The translations under genes were made by a program, and so were the position numbers. This document shows, in pieces, positions 49,401 through 61,974 of a stretch of 64,000 nt of DNA. Source of the stretch: Trichoplax sp. H2 (lineage: Eukaryota > Placozoa > Uniplacotomia > Trichoplacea); assembly GCA_003344405.1 (NCBI GenBank), contig NOWV01000153.1:1-64000 (forward strand), read 5' to 3'. Position 1 is the first letter of the stretch, and each line of letters opens with the position of its first letter. The notes beneath the pieces are model-generated. The model ran no database searches and was not told the origin of the DNA. It saw only the letters and a program-made list of their open reading frames with translations.

Positions 49401-51255
49401 CATTTAGCAAAATTTCGCAAAGTAGTCAGAACATGAAATGGCTGCCCATGTAATTTCGCTTTAGTACTGATACAACATTCATGCAGATGACAATGCTAAA
49501 GCCGTATTAACCAGTTACGCATTTACCACGTTATTATATTTGGTTACAATATCTTTGTCTTGGACAACTAATTCTATCTTAATCTTTGCAAGAAAGATTA
49601 ATATGTATACGTATGCAAGAGATCAAATTACTTCAACTAACCTGTTACCAAAAACTGCGTCAGGATATCAGCTACCCGCTTGCAATATTGGCTATCGTCC
49701 TTACAAAGTTCAGGAAAATGCTTTACAGCAGCCTTCCGCACCTAGTAATAAGTAATTTCATACAAATATCAATTTTTATCATTAGTCTAAATACTTACTT
49801 GCGTACTTGCATCAGCTTTTATGAGTGATTTATTCCATTTACTAAATAAACTAACACTAACAATTGATAAATTGGCTAAACTAGTTTAACACTATTGTTA
49901 GTATCCGATAATGAAAAGTAGACTGACAATGCCAAACACTAGCGTCAAGAAATGTTAGGCAAATATAAAATACTATACAGCAAATTGAATCACTAGCCCA
50001 AGACGAACAATGCCATATTTAGATACAATTTAGGGAGCTTAGAGATTTCAATTTATAGCTGGTACTAGCCATGACCTCTGGTGTTATTGGATATGAATGC
50101 TAGTTATCAAAGAAGTCACGTCTATTCTAATGTATCATTCACTGTACTGCAAGTATGAAACGATACTAACATTACTTTCTTCATCTTCAATTAAATCAAT
50201 CTGCTTATCGAAGGCTTCTTCAGCTAAATCTGGGAAATGCTTGAAGAATTTAGGAATAAATGAGGCTGAAAGTAGCTTCTCTTTCGAATCGCCTTGCGTA
50301 GCTTGCAATATAATCTTGTAACTTTCGGCATGCTACAGATAGAATATAATCAATTAATTCAAAGAGCAACCCAAAACTGAAATTAAAATTGATCTTCCAA
50401 GCGTTTCGAAAGTACTCGTGAGTTTAAGAAAAGCCTATCCATTACGTTGTAACGATCTACTATGATATCCGTTGCAAATATTATAGGGGTGGTAAGGTAA
50501 GCAATCACGATACATAACCGTTCCATTTAAATGTAAAATATTACTTCGATCGAATTGACATGGTCAATATTTTTCAACGCAGTATATTGATGCACATCAG
50601 AACACCAGCCATGATTCAATTTCACCAATCTCGATCATTATCTTAATGTACAGTCATACTATGTACTATGACTATCAACAGTTTGCTGCCATTCCTATGC
50701 AAGTCTGCAGTAATTAATATCAATATAAGTAGACTTTAAACATCGGGTTCAACCAGGAATACATAACCAGGCTACTCAACGATATCATGGCAACGGTTTG
50801 GACAAGTAGCCAATTGGACGATCTTGAATGTAGTATTGTACGCGTATAGCACTCTCTCACTGCATCTACATAGCCCAGCATAGCCAAAATTTGCAAGTGT
50901 AAGCGATATAGTAGTATACTACGCTCACTTACTGAGCTATTCAAGGAAAAAAGCCATCAATAATGTGTTACTACTACTGTCCATGACCTATTTATCAATC
51001 GCTGAAGCATCCTCTCCTACCCTACTGTATCCTACTGTACTACAACAGCAATGTGCTACAGCCATTCTACTACAAAATGGTTGCCATGAAAAAATGGATA
51101 TCTTTCCTTGTAAGATTTTATTTACCTTGAAATTTGCTTATCAAATTACTGCAGCTTATACATAATAAATTGTGCTGTACCTGATTTTTATCAGCAGCAT
51201 CTGCTAATATGCCATAATGCTTGTATAATTCTGAAACACCAATCACTTCAGCCAT
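46449..51255 (-). CDS. API5: Apoptosis inhibitor 5 (AAC-11/FIF) homolog
   Basis: Fifteen exons, 511 aa: 51181-51255, 50171-50332, 49642-49741, 49001-49066, 48677-48855, 48409-48546, 48084-48149, 47818-48003, 47606-47731, 47409-47461, 47229-47322, 47026-47082, 46874-46933, 46650-46696, 46449-46575, all in phase. The match to vertebrate API5 is unmistakable: ELYKHYGILADA, SFIPKFFKHFPDLAE, VTEEEFADLMKILKSLK, NYQFSYVECLLYTFHRL, RLQYF and PLSFKTQVTLSWQ. API5 is a nuclear protein of HEAT- and ARM-like helical repeats that suppresses E2F1- and caspase-linked apoptosis and binds partners such as Acinus. A basic stretch (KGQRKRITFD) near the C terminus resembles a nuclear signal, and the tail is R/P/Y-rich like the human RG-rich end. 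Intron 6 uses a GC donor. The length is close to human API5. Confidence 0.95.
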
Positions 51256-51394
51256 GCCACTGCTAGTCCGCACAATTTGTCCGCGTTTACGCTGACTTCG
51301 TCACAAAACCAAGGATGAATAATGGCGTTAGAGTGCGCAAGCGTGAATGATTTTTGTATTCATGAAAAGCATCGAGTTAACTCTACACTGAGTC

Positions 51395-51490
51395 TACAGT
51401 ACAGTACTGTATGATTGAAACACAGGAAAGCGAAGTAACAACAAGTACTGTACACTGTACAGTGTACAGTATACTGTACTGTAGTTACTT
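51395..51490. repeat. TACAGTACTGTA palindrome cluster
   Basis: TACAGTACAGTACTGTA followed by GTACACTGTACAGTGTACAG and TACTGTACTGTAG, 140-235 bases upstream of the API5 ATG. Confidence 0.9.
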
Positions 51491-51734
51491 TTCATAGATA
51501 CAGTATGTAAGCTCTTCTTTTCTTGACAGTTGGTAGCACTAGTGACGACTCTGTAGTAGTGTTCTGCTAGCAGCTTCATCAAACTGCCTTGTCAGACGAT
51601 AACGTTAAATGCAAGCATGTGTAAAACAGATGTCGTCAAAATCTTTTATGATAAAGTGATTATCTTTTACCGCAAAGTGCAACAGCGGCGTAGCCTATTA
51701 TTATGCAGCGCCTGAGAAGAAAAAACTAGTCTAG

Positions 51735-51880
51735 TACTGCACAGTGCACACTTGCGCAGTAGCGTACTACAATCAGTCGTACAGTACAGTACAGTACTGT
51801 ACTGTACTGTACTGTACTTGACGAATAACTACTGTAGTACTGTGCATTACTTGTACTGTACATTTTACTGACGCAATGAC
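51735..51880. repeat. TACAGTACTGTA palindrome cluster
   Basis: Uninterrupted run of GTACAGTACAGTACTGTACTG at about 51780-51820 with further words on both sides, 480-620 bases upstream of API5. Confidence 0.9.
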
Positions 51881-52014
51881 TACAGTCAAGTCTACTGTTT
51901 TCCTGAATGGGAAAGTCAGTGATTCAGAATCGACTTTAGCTTCTGAAAAGTATCAGGATTTTTATTCAGGTTATTCAGAAGAATCACACACACCCAGGCT
52001 AGTAACAGAATTGG

Positions 52015-52245
52015 TCTACTGTACTGTACATAGATAACATAGATAACTAGACAGTTAACCTAGATAACATAGATAACATAGATAACTCGTCTGATACACT
52101 GTACTATGTATTGTACTATGCGGTAGATAAGCGACGCTTATCAATTGTTCTTATATTACTGTACTGTACTGTAAACCAAATCATACGTACAGTACAGTAC
52201 AGTGCTCTACAATTCACGATCAAATTACTATACTGTACTTATTTT
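52015..52245. repeat. TACTGTAC words with an ATAGATAAC tandem repeat
   Basis: TACTGTACTGTAC-type words flank a tandem array (52027-52087) of about six ATAGATAAC(AT) units, one diverged. Confidence 0.8.
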
Positions 52246-55239
52246 GTGTACCACCCACCCGATAACATAATAAGAATAGATGGTGGAGCTTCATGAAGAA
52301 GCAGTAAGAATGGAAAGTGAAAAGTACAAGTATAGGACGCAAAGTAGAACGAGCGATAGATTGACTGACAGAATATATTCTACGCCTACAAGATATATAC
52401 TGTATGACATCTATACAGTATTGTATAAACATATATACTGCATAGACGAGTATATATTACCGGGGCTGCCATGATATCGCATCATTACGCTTGCGATAGT
52501 TAACGGTGCAATCACCAATAAATAAAGGCCCAAGATCAATCCCACGTCGAAGGCAGCTAAAGCCTATTGTATCTTGACGCGATTATTTTTTTTTCTCCCT
52601 CTAGTTTGGATGAAAAGGATCGGGAAATAAAATAAGGTACAAATTAGCCATATTTGAATTAGCCGATAACTAGCAACTGCTATTCAATCTATTTCTAACT
52701 TAGACTTTCCATGGGTATGATAATAAATAAATATCATAGCTAGACGTTAATAACGGTTGTTATCAATGCACACTAATTGTACTATCTACTGTATCATCCG
52801 ATAGGGATAGGGGATGCGCACATTTAATAGGATAATCTTCTAAAAATATCTCTTGACTAATCACCGTCTAGCCTTGACCGGAATTACGTCGGACATAGTA
52901 GCTTCGTTATACTCTCACCGAAGTAATTTTGAAAGGTAAGTTCCTATAATTTTATTTTAAATCGATTAGTCTCGATCCTAATAAACTGCTAAAAACTGAA
53001 TTTTCTAATGCTGGTATGTAACATCTGACCATGTTGAAATTGTAGTTGACTCACGTATAGTCATTTAATGGCTAATTTTCTTGAATAATGCACTTTTATG
53101 CTACAACTCTTAACACATAAGGATTGAGTTAATCGCTACAAAGTACAATATCTTACCACTAGATTAATTTTATCGCCAGGATCGTCGTCTATTTCCGTAT
53201 ATCTTGTTAAATATCCTTCATACTTAGATTGATAGCGAACAAATACCACTCAATCTTGATCGTCTAACTTGATGTTGTTATGGACTGTATTATAGCAGTT
53301 GAGTAGTTCAACTTTCATCATTAAAATGCGGATCGTCAAAGCGGTAATGGGGAATTATGATATTATGTTGTAATGTTGTAATCAATCAGTCTATAATATG
53401 TGGCAAGTATTTATTTGTATAAATTTATTACAAGATAGCCAAACTATCAGTGATACACGTATCTCTACTTTCTATCTAATATTACGGTATATTTTAATTT
53501 CGTATAAAATCTCATAATTGATAGTGATGGCAAAAGACGCCACCCTGCGACAGTACACACAAAGACAACATTTTGTTTTCAAATCGAGGCTTTACTAGTC
53601 AAGAAAAATTTCGTATTTCGACACGAGTCCGTTTACAGTACTATAATAATAATGTTAGAGGTTTAATAATCGTTCTCTATCCACTTGTTAAGCAGTTATT
53701 TAAATTTAATAAATATAGAATTTTGCGGACTTTCAAATTTAGTTTGTAGTGATAGTAACCTTGAATGTACTCCATTGTACTGTATAACTGCCATATTCCC
53801 ACCCATATCCTGCTTTGCTTAATATTTAATTGCAGCAATAGGGCTACGGATAGGATAAAAACTAAAACAGTATGACGGCTTTACAATGACGACCATGATC
53901 AATCATTTCAGACGATTCTACACTTTGATGATTTGTACAGTATTACAATATGGAATCATTTTAAAAATTCGACGATCCAATAAATGTTGAAAAAAAAAAT
54001 AATTACTTTGCATGAGATAAGTAAATGTAACCACAGATTAATGATTGGAATAGCAGTCAATTACTACTTCTAGCTCTTTTTTGCCAGCGCTTGCTCATTT
54101 TCTTAAATTTTGATTGCCATGTAAATACTATATCCGTAATACGCGTATCCTTATCAGGCTAAGCAATATTTTGCTTTATCGCCGTATAAACACAAGTATG
54201 TTAACGTGATCCATTTGTGTTATTTAATAATTTTAATCTACACTATCATACCAATCTTAGTAAATCCAGTCTTTTCTTAAATCAGTTCTATTCTGATACA
54301 GTACAATACTTATCCTGCTATTGATCACTAAAATGAGAATGTAGTCATTTATTGCCATTATTTAATTGGCCTGTAGAAGTAAAAATTCTTATTACTCTTG
54401 CCAATAGTTGTTAAACGCTTTTCCACTCTTTAATTAAGAAAGTGGTAGTAATTTTATATTGAACATCGACGTAACATACAGAATAGATATGATACTATTA
54501 CCATAATAAATAATAAATTAAATTAACATGTTATCCTAACTGATACTATGGCACAAATTAGCTCGATAATAATAAGAACCGATAGACAGAGATATCTGGC
54601 TACAATCAAGATTATCATTGAAATTATTATATAATATTCCTACAGTCTCGTAATACGATAGTATAACACTATTACCAATAAAATAGAGTATAGTAATTAA
54701 TGAACTGATTGCCTTTTATAACAGTATAATTACATTCCTACGAGTTCCTCATACCATATTGGCTGAGTAAAGTATATCCAGCTGTTGCTATTGTATTTCA
54801 ATCAAATAAAATAAATTTAGTAGTGCATGACTCCAATAAGATACAACAGCTTATTTAAATTTCAGTAGTAAATGTGCTATAGCTCAGACTAGAGATCGAT
54901 GCACAAATCATCGGCTCCTAAAATTTTGGCTCTTAATCTATACGCGTATAGTCTAAATCACTACATGGTCGACAGACAGTATACTGATGTAGTATGATTT
55001 ACGTCCAGTTATAGCCTTCGTGACGTGCTATCAAATGTATCATGTTCTATATTATTGAACGATATTAGACATTAATTTATAGTAGATCAATTGCAAATAA
55101 TGTTTAATAAATATTTACAATTGCATTAGAAAATAATATTGTGCAGATCTATAACAGTAAACTTTCGAGTTGGAATTTAAAAAGAATACGAAGATTTAAT
55201 TTGTTTTCATTCCAGATTATTCCTATAAGTTAAAGAAGC

Positions 55240-57537
55240 ATGACGAATAAGGCACAAATCCAAGTTCTGCTCAGATTTTTAATATTCGCCATCCTAGTAT
55301 TTTTTTGTCAGAGTACATCGTGCCCAGAACCACGAAAATACAATGACTATATAATAGACTCTAGAAAATCGATAAGAAATGGTGCCACTAGAAAATTTCG
55401 TGGTCGTGTTCTGAATCTAAACGAGTGCCAGCAAAGATGTTGCAACGATTTAAACTGTAATATTATCGTTTACAAACCGGAAACAGAAGATTTTAGCACA
55501 AATTGTGTAACTTACAACTGCCCACATAAAAAGTGTGTATTAAAGAGAGCATATGGAATAGATATATATGCCATCACTAAACAACAACCATCAGTAGATA
55601 AGAATACTGTTCATTCTTTGGCCAAAAACAATAATCTTCACCATAATAACTTGCAACATAAGGAAAAGCCTTCTAACAGTAAAGGTAACTAATAATCAAT
55701 CAACTGTCGTAAACTTTAAACCTACAGTATTCCAAACTGATTATTTCAAATCTAACTCATATGATATTTAAAATTCTAGTTATTGCCGTACAGTCAATCA
55801 TGTTAGCTTTCGCACAAAAAAAATCCATTTAAATTTGTATATTTACGTACTATACTACATATTTAGCGATACAACAATCAACAACCACTAATCAACAGAA
55901 ACCAAACCATTTCCGGCCTCATGAAGAAGCAAGTTTTAATCATAAAGTAAAAGTAACACCTACAGTACGTGACAAAATTGACGAATCTAAGGTTGGTGTA
56001 GGTAGTAAAGGTCTCACTAAACTGAAAAAGCCTTCGTTGCAATTAAATTCGAACACTGGGCCTAGTACACATAAGCATAGACCATCAACTAATTCTGAAT
56101 CATCTAAACATTTCAACGGGCTTAACTATCACCTGAATGAAAACAAAGGTGTAATTCATGGAAATGGAAACTTTGAAAGTTCTTTACCTACGAAACCAGA
56201 TGAACATGCTAAACCTAATAATCCTAAATGGCATTGGCCCTTTGAATCTGGTAAATTTCTTGATGAAAGTAAAGACGGTAGTAATCTTGACCCTTTTCAT
56301 GGACCACCTTCTGGAAATAGCCAACAAACAGATCAAGGTTTACTCCAAGATTGGGATAATTCTGAAAGTCATCCAAGCACTGAGGATGATGACTTAAATC
56401 AAGATGGACCGAAATACGTACCACATCAGCAAAGTACCGATCAGGAGCAAGAGCTTAGTAGGCCTAACGTTGATAATAAAAGCCAGCACCCAAATCACAA
56501 AAAACCGCACGAAAGTATTAACATCCATAAATTACCCCCAACAGATGTCGAAAATGTTAAGCGCCCGAATCACGTCTGGCATAAAGAGCATTTCCATAGA
56601 AAGCCAACCCCACGGCGCCCTTTCTTCAATCATCATAAGCCCTCTGGAGAAAGTAGCAACCACTTTTCCTCACCAACTGATAAATCAATCGTTTTCAAAG
56701 GTCATAAGCGCCCTACTGATGGTCATCAAATCAGTACCATAAAACCCACCAGAAATCATAAAGTTACAAAACGTCCTGACATTAGCACACACAGTCATAA
56801 ATGGCCTAGTCATAAATACCCTAACACTCATTTTGGATCTCCAACGCGACATCAATGGCATAAAAAACCAACCCGTCGTCCTGCTGAAGGTATTAGCCAC
56901 CATGGAAGTTTCACAAATCAAAACCACAAGCAAGTCCATAAACCACCCAGCCACAATGTTAATCACATTAAGAATCAATATTATCAATCTACAACTATTT
57001 CGACCGGCTTTAGCCCCACCAGGAAACAAGCAAATCACCAAACTAATCACGTTGGACACTCTCAGACTGACTCAATAAAGGTATTTAGATTAGCAGAATA
57101 AAAATATTTAATTAATCACATTCTTGTATTCCTATCTTTTACCAAAGCATTTTTCTCATGCCTGTCTTCTGTAAATATAGACTCATCAACCAAAATCTTC
57201 GTATACCCCACCGATTGCAACAAGCCATACTACAAAAACTTACATCTCGCAAGTATCTCACCATGGTGATAAAAATATCTCTGTTTCAAACACTAAAAGT
57301 GATAACCAAAATGGTGATGGATTTACATTGGTATTACACGAAGATCATCCTAATCGTGGATTATCTACTAAGGAGAGATCAGAATTTACAAATTTAATTA
57401 TTGCTCTTGGAGTTGCTCTTGGTGTAGTGATCATTCTACTAATTGCTGTCTTGCTACGATTGCGAAGGATACATACTCGACTACGAGTACCGAGCCCTAA
57501 AGATGCTGATTATCTTATTAATGGAATGTATCTGTAA
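55240..57537 (+). CDS. MANSC-domain type I membrane protein with His/Pro-rich ectodomain
   Basis: Three exons, 671 aa: 55240-55684, 55867-57080, 57181-57537, in phase. Residues 1-28 form a signal peptide. A compact cysteine module follows (residues about 29-110) with the MANSC pattern ECQQRCCNDLNCNIIVY and TNCVTYNCPHKKCVL. Most of the ectodomain (about residues 150-590) is low-complexity, rich in His, Pro, Lys, Asn, Ser and Thr, with recurring RPxxHKP-like motifs and almost no cysteine. One membrane span (NLIIALGVALGVVIILLIAV) leads to a short basic tail ending DADYLINGMYL. From memory, vertebrate MANSC1 ends in a very similar DYLINGIY tail. MANSC modules occur in animal surface proteins such as HAI-1, MANSC1 and LRP11. 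I infer a MANSC1-type surface protein; its function is unknown. Confidence 0.85.
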
Positions 57538-60500
57538 CATCGAATCCAATAACAATTTCAAGATTACGTTTTAAGAAAGTCGCAAAAACGTAAATGACGA
57601 ACATTTAAGGGATAAAAATGAATGTCTTCGACGGATCCTTCCGTATTGAGCAATCTATTCTATTTTGGTTAACAAAAATGCTTTATTTTAAAAATGGACT
57701 GCAAGTAAAGGATTTTTTCTTGCAATCACAACAATAATTTATGTTTCAGTATCAAATTGACAATTATTATTTTCTTGATCTCAGTATCACCAGTGTAGTT
57801 TTACATTATGTCGTATGATTTATAAGCTGGAAAGCAAAATCACACCTTTTTCTGTACTGAAATTCAAATTTCGACTTCAAGACAGTTAATGATAATAATG
57901 TATTGAGTTCAAGTTGTAACTATTGTTTAGATAGCTATCTTTTACATCCGAAGAAAATTAGATTATGTAAAAACACATTTGATTTTATTACCATACCTAG
58001 TTCTGTAAAATTAATAAAATACTCAAGTAGCTCAAGCTGTTCTTTGCATTTACAGCAGTTTGTACCGCTATTACATTTTTATCGAAATAGAATCAAGTAC
58101 TATTCTCTGAGAAACATACTGAATTTAAAATGGAGGTAATGGCCCGTAATAAATGATTAAGTTAAATAGTGCGCGTTATTATTGTTCAAAGGCTGGTTGG
58201 AGAGTCTACAATATGACAAGTACATTTGCTGTCGTTACCAATACAAACTCTTGTAATAATTGAAAATGAAGCAGACTCACTCTTAATTACCGAGAGAAAT
58301 AAAATTTTGAAACAAGCTTTTAATATCTGACATTGCAATATAAAATTGCCTATCGACTACCTTGTTGGCTCACATTAATACAGTAAGGCTATTAAAGAGA
58401 TTGTAGAAATCTCAATACAAATATGTTAGCGATCTACCATGAAAGAAAGTCTAGACCAATTTTAAAGTACGAAATAAAATTCTTATTGCTATGAACTAGG
58501 AATAGCCCTCGCTTTAGTAAGTATTCTAAGTCTATGTTATTAAAAATTGGAATACGAATCAGCTATGATTTAAATATTAAACTAAACTAGAAGAAAGCAT
58601 AGTAAGGCCTCCTATCTCATTATAAAATCAATATCTATATTGTTAAGGGCGACATCACATCTTATATAATTTTAAGAACTTAGAGTCTAGCCAACACGAA
58701 ATATTTCGCCCTTAACAAATTATTCAACTTCGAATATTGTTTAACAAGCTCATAGAATGTTATCGAGTTAATATATTTCACCTAGACTCGGAAGTTGTAC
58801 TTTCAGCTGCTAACATCACCCAGGCGAATAATGAATTTCGGTTCAACTAGTTTGCAAGTGCTATTATCATCAATTTATTCCTAAATTATAAATTGCTTAT
58901 ACATCAACAACTGTTATTTACGAAGGTTCCAGTTAAGAGGATCATAAATGTCGTAATTATATACCACATCTCAAACGTCATATGAAAATAACCTATAGCA
59001 ACACATGGTAATTTATCAAAGTACTAGCTACTAAATGTGTTGCATTGATATTTTGCAGTTTAGTATTAAAAGAGTTATTTTTACACCTGAAAATGGTACT
59101 AGCTACTGAAATTGTTACTGAGCTACTTTTATCCGTCAATTTAATGCAATAATGATAGAACAGCACGATATTATAGCAACTTCAGTATAGGATTAGAAGA
59201 GAATGCGCAATAAAATCATATTAACCCTAGTAACGGATTATTAGTCGTGGATATGCATGTGGCGGATCAGCTTCTGATCATTTTTTTTTCCGAATTACGA
59301 CATAGCTGTGTGATAAAGTGCCTTCTCAAATTACAACGAGAATTACAATTTCTCGCAAACTTCACTTTATTACATAAGATTAGGTTCATCTTACAGCTAT
59401 AATCTAAGTCTTAAGCGTATTCGGGGCTGCATAAGCAGATTAGCTAAGACTTATGTATGCATAAAACGTTTCTGGAATCTAGAATAACGTCCAATATAAG
59501 AGTAATGGTGCATTTGCTAATATTAACGTTTAAAGCTAGGAGAAAATCCTAGGATTAATTGATTATGCTACTGCCTTGAACTGCAGCGAATTAATTATAA
59601 GGTCATTTATTGATAGATTGAAAGAAAAGAAAATCTTTTATGCGCGTATGCAAGTGAAAGAGGCAATACAATTACTATTTTCAGGGATAAACTGCTTTTA
59701 ATTAGTATGGCGAACAGTAAATTACGATTTATGAATTGCAACCATTTCAGTCATGAAAAGTAGTTATTATAAGCATGACATAAGAAGTACTATCAAATTA
59801 CAAGATAATACCTTAATATTTCTTGAATCACAGCCTGTTCTTATGGAATGTTATTATTATGGTATAGCACGGTATGCACTATCTTTAACAGTAGCTATGC
59901 AGCCCGCTAAATAATAAACTACTACATTAATTAGCCTGCTACTCCTCAAAATATTCTAGCATTAGGATGCCCGTGTCTAAACACCAACTGATGATGCCAT
60001 ACGTAGGAGAAGACAACTATCACTATCCATAAGGGAAAGGTAATTAATAAGTCGATTCTATTAACAATCCATCCACAATTAATCTGATGTGATATAAATC
60101 TAATCTTACGGACAAAAACTTTTGTCAATATCCTACTCAAAGTAGATCTACTTGTTTGAGTAAAATTTAAATTACTGAAATCATAGCTATCATTCACAAT
60201 TTGACATTAAATGAAATATCTAAATGAATTTGAGGACGATAAGGAATAAAACATTAGCAGGGATTAATTTATGATAGTATAATGTGAGTGAATAATTACA
60301 TAAGATGGTTAAAATCTTTCAGAGCTAACATAATTATATTTACGCCTAAAATTGACGATAGTAAAGTTGAAAATCTTCTCAATTCTACATGCAATTACGC
60401 TTAAAATCAGGCAGTTGTTTTTGGATCTAGATGAAAAATTAGAATATTTATTCCTATAAGCTCGCCTTAAGGATACTAATAAATAGCAGCTTTTTAACTA

Positions 60501-61254
60501 CTAAAATTAATAACCTAATTAAAAGTTAGTGAATGACTTTCCACCCAATATGCGGAGAGAAATTTATTCTTCCTAATGATTTGTGTATGTAGACAGCTTT
60601 CCCTTGACATTATAAAGTATGGTAGCTTTATATCATATATACCCATATCATATTATTAAACATTTTTAACTATATCGTGATATCTGAATTACTATGATAC
60701 TATTATAACAATATACGAAGAAAGATATTAATTACAACAAAAAATTATGGTAATTCGGATGATCATGTTTGTCAAGTTTTGAATTTAAACTTCGATTGAT
60801 GAGTTAGATTTAGGGTAACTTAATGCTATTTAAACAATCCAGTCTTGCAATCAATGATTTGCTGTATGACTATTTATAAAATAAATATTTTTAATAAATA
60901 TCAATTAATAAGTAAGCTTGATCAATAAAATTGAATCTATTTTACATTATCTTTAAATTGAATATTAGAGTAAGCTACGGATTATGTTCAACTATATTGT
61001 AACCGTTCAAAGCTGGACATGTTATATTCCGATATCAAGACATTGCCAAAGTAATATCTATTACTGTAAAAAGAAATATCGACTGCTAAATACAGGCAAG
61101 CATGATATTTCTATATACTCTAAATACAGCTATAATAAAATATCAACCTTTGCTGATGAACTATTAATAACTTCAGAAAATCATGCTACTCTCCATTCTA
61201 CATCAACTACAGTAAATCTTATAGTTACATGTAGGTTATAACATAAATGAATAT
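57538..61254. other. Intergenic between converging MANSC and PTTG1IP genes
   Basis: About 3.7 kb of AT-rich sequence with no supported exons. It contains a small inverted-repeat element (58640-58718). Short frames at 57903-58139, 59946-60197 and 60984-61241 have no recognisable domains. Confidence 0.6.
58640..58718. mobile_element. Short MITE-like inverted-repeat element
   Basis: TTGTTAAGGGCGA at the left end and its exact reverse complement TCGCCCTTAACAA at the right end bound a 79-bp AT-rich unit. Perfect 13-base terminal inverted repeats on a short non-coding unit suggest a tiny non-autonomous DNA transposon or a stable hairpin. Confidence 0.5.
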
Positions 61255-61974
61255 CTAAACCATACTCTGATCTTTGTCATCCAAATTTTTAAGTCGCGAG
61301 TAATTTGCTAATTTCGCTTTCATATGATGCGATCGCTCTAGGTTTGCACGGCCTGGCACCCATCTATTGCCATTATTTCGGGGAAAATTTGATCGGTTCT
61401 GATTAATGCTAATCTTAGTTATGCCATACTTTCGGCGAACGTCTTCACGCAATTGCTCGCGTCCTACTTGTTCTTCCATTAATTCTTGTACATGTTGATC
61501 CTGTTCTTTCTGATGCTCACGAACATGTTTTTGTACTTTGTCTTTCTTATAGTAGCGGCAACAGCAACAATATAAAATGCAAGCCACAAAGATTACAACT
61601 GCAGCTATGGCACAAGGCAAAATAATCAACAAGAGATTGCCGGAAATAATACATTGGGTACGATGCCATGAATCATTAGCACAATCACCAGGGTATGGAA
61701 TAGATCTTCCTCTAGGTAAAGTACGACATGTATTATCATAGGCACACCAATAACATGTTGGGTTTCTTTTAATACAGGTATCACAAGATCGACGAGCTGC
61801 ATTAGATCGACAAGGATTATTATTGAAAGTTACATATAATGACCACCACCACCAAGGGAAAGCTGCAGCAGAATTGCTATTACTTTGGGCTTCAATACTT
61901 TGCCATTGGTAGTTGCTTGAATAAAATAATATCACCAAAACGAGATAGAAGAAGGAAATTGAACATCTCGCCAT
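61255..61974 (-). CDS. PTTG1IP: PTTG1IP (PBF) homolog, PSI-domain membrane protein
   Basis: Intronless, 239 aa, starting at the ATG at 61974 (AAT before, G after). The order of parts fits PTTG1IP: signal peptide (residues 1-30); a PSI-type cysteine module with SCDTCIKRNPTCYWCAYDN (about 63-105); one membrane span followed directly by a CCCC run (YCCCCRYYKK); and a charged coiled coil (EQDQHVQELMEEQVGREQL) ending in VRRKYG, the counterpart of the IRKKYG motif of the human protein. A basic tail of about 45 residues follows that is longer than in the human protein as I remember it. In vertebrates PTTG1IP binds securin (PTTG1) and helps its nuclear entry; the role here is inferred only from similarity. 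A run of four tryptophans sits just before the PSI module. Confidence 0.85.
   Translation of the reverse strand: MARCSISFFYLVLVILFYSSNYQWQSIEAQSNSNSAAAFPWWWWSLYVTFNNNPCRSNAARRSCDTCIKRNPTCYWCAYDNTCRTLPRGRSIPYPGDCANDSWHRTQCIISGNLLLIILPCAIAAVVIFVACILYCCCCRYYKKDKVQKHVREHQKEQDQHVQELMEEQVGREQLREDVRRKYGITKISINQNRSNFPRNNGNRWVPGRANLERSHHMKAKLANYSRLKNLDDKDQSMV

Larger units (their letters stand above)
51256..55239. other. Divergent region between API5 and the MANSC receptor
   Basis: The API5-proximal kilobase holds palindrome clusters and a short tandem repeat; the following 3 kb is AT-rich and empty as far as I can see. Frames at 51394-51582 and 52111-52474 are repeat-derived. Confidence 0.6.

Noticed and set aside
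49505-49585. API5 exon reading QDKDIVTKYNNVVNA on the minus strand
   Set aside because: It looked similar to the family but cannot be joined onward in frame. Exon 49001-49066 (DIDAEVTLCRRSM) fits phase and homology better.
52280-52474. 64-aa plus-strand frame
   Set aside because: Ends in palindrome-rich repeat sequence and has no family similarity.
54870-54930. tRNA-like A box (TATAGCTCAGACTAG)
   Set aside because: No B box, no acceptor stem and no anticodon arm could be formed.
59946-60197. 83-aa minus-strand frame with one hydrophobic segment
   Set aside because: No recognisable domain, no partner exons, and random-looking composition.
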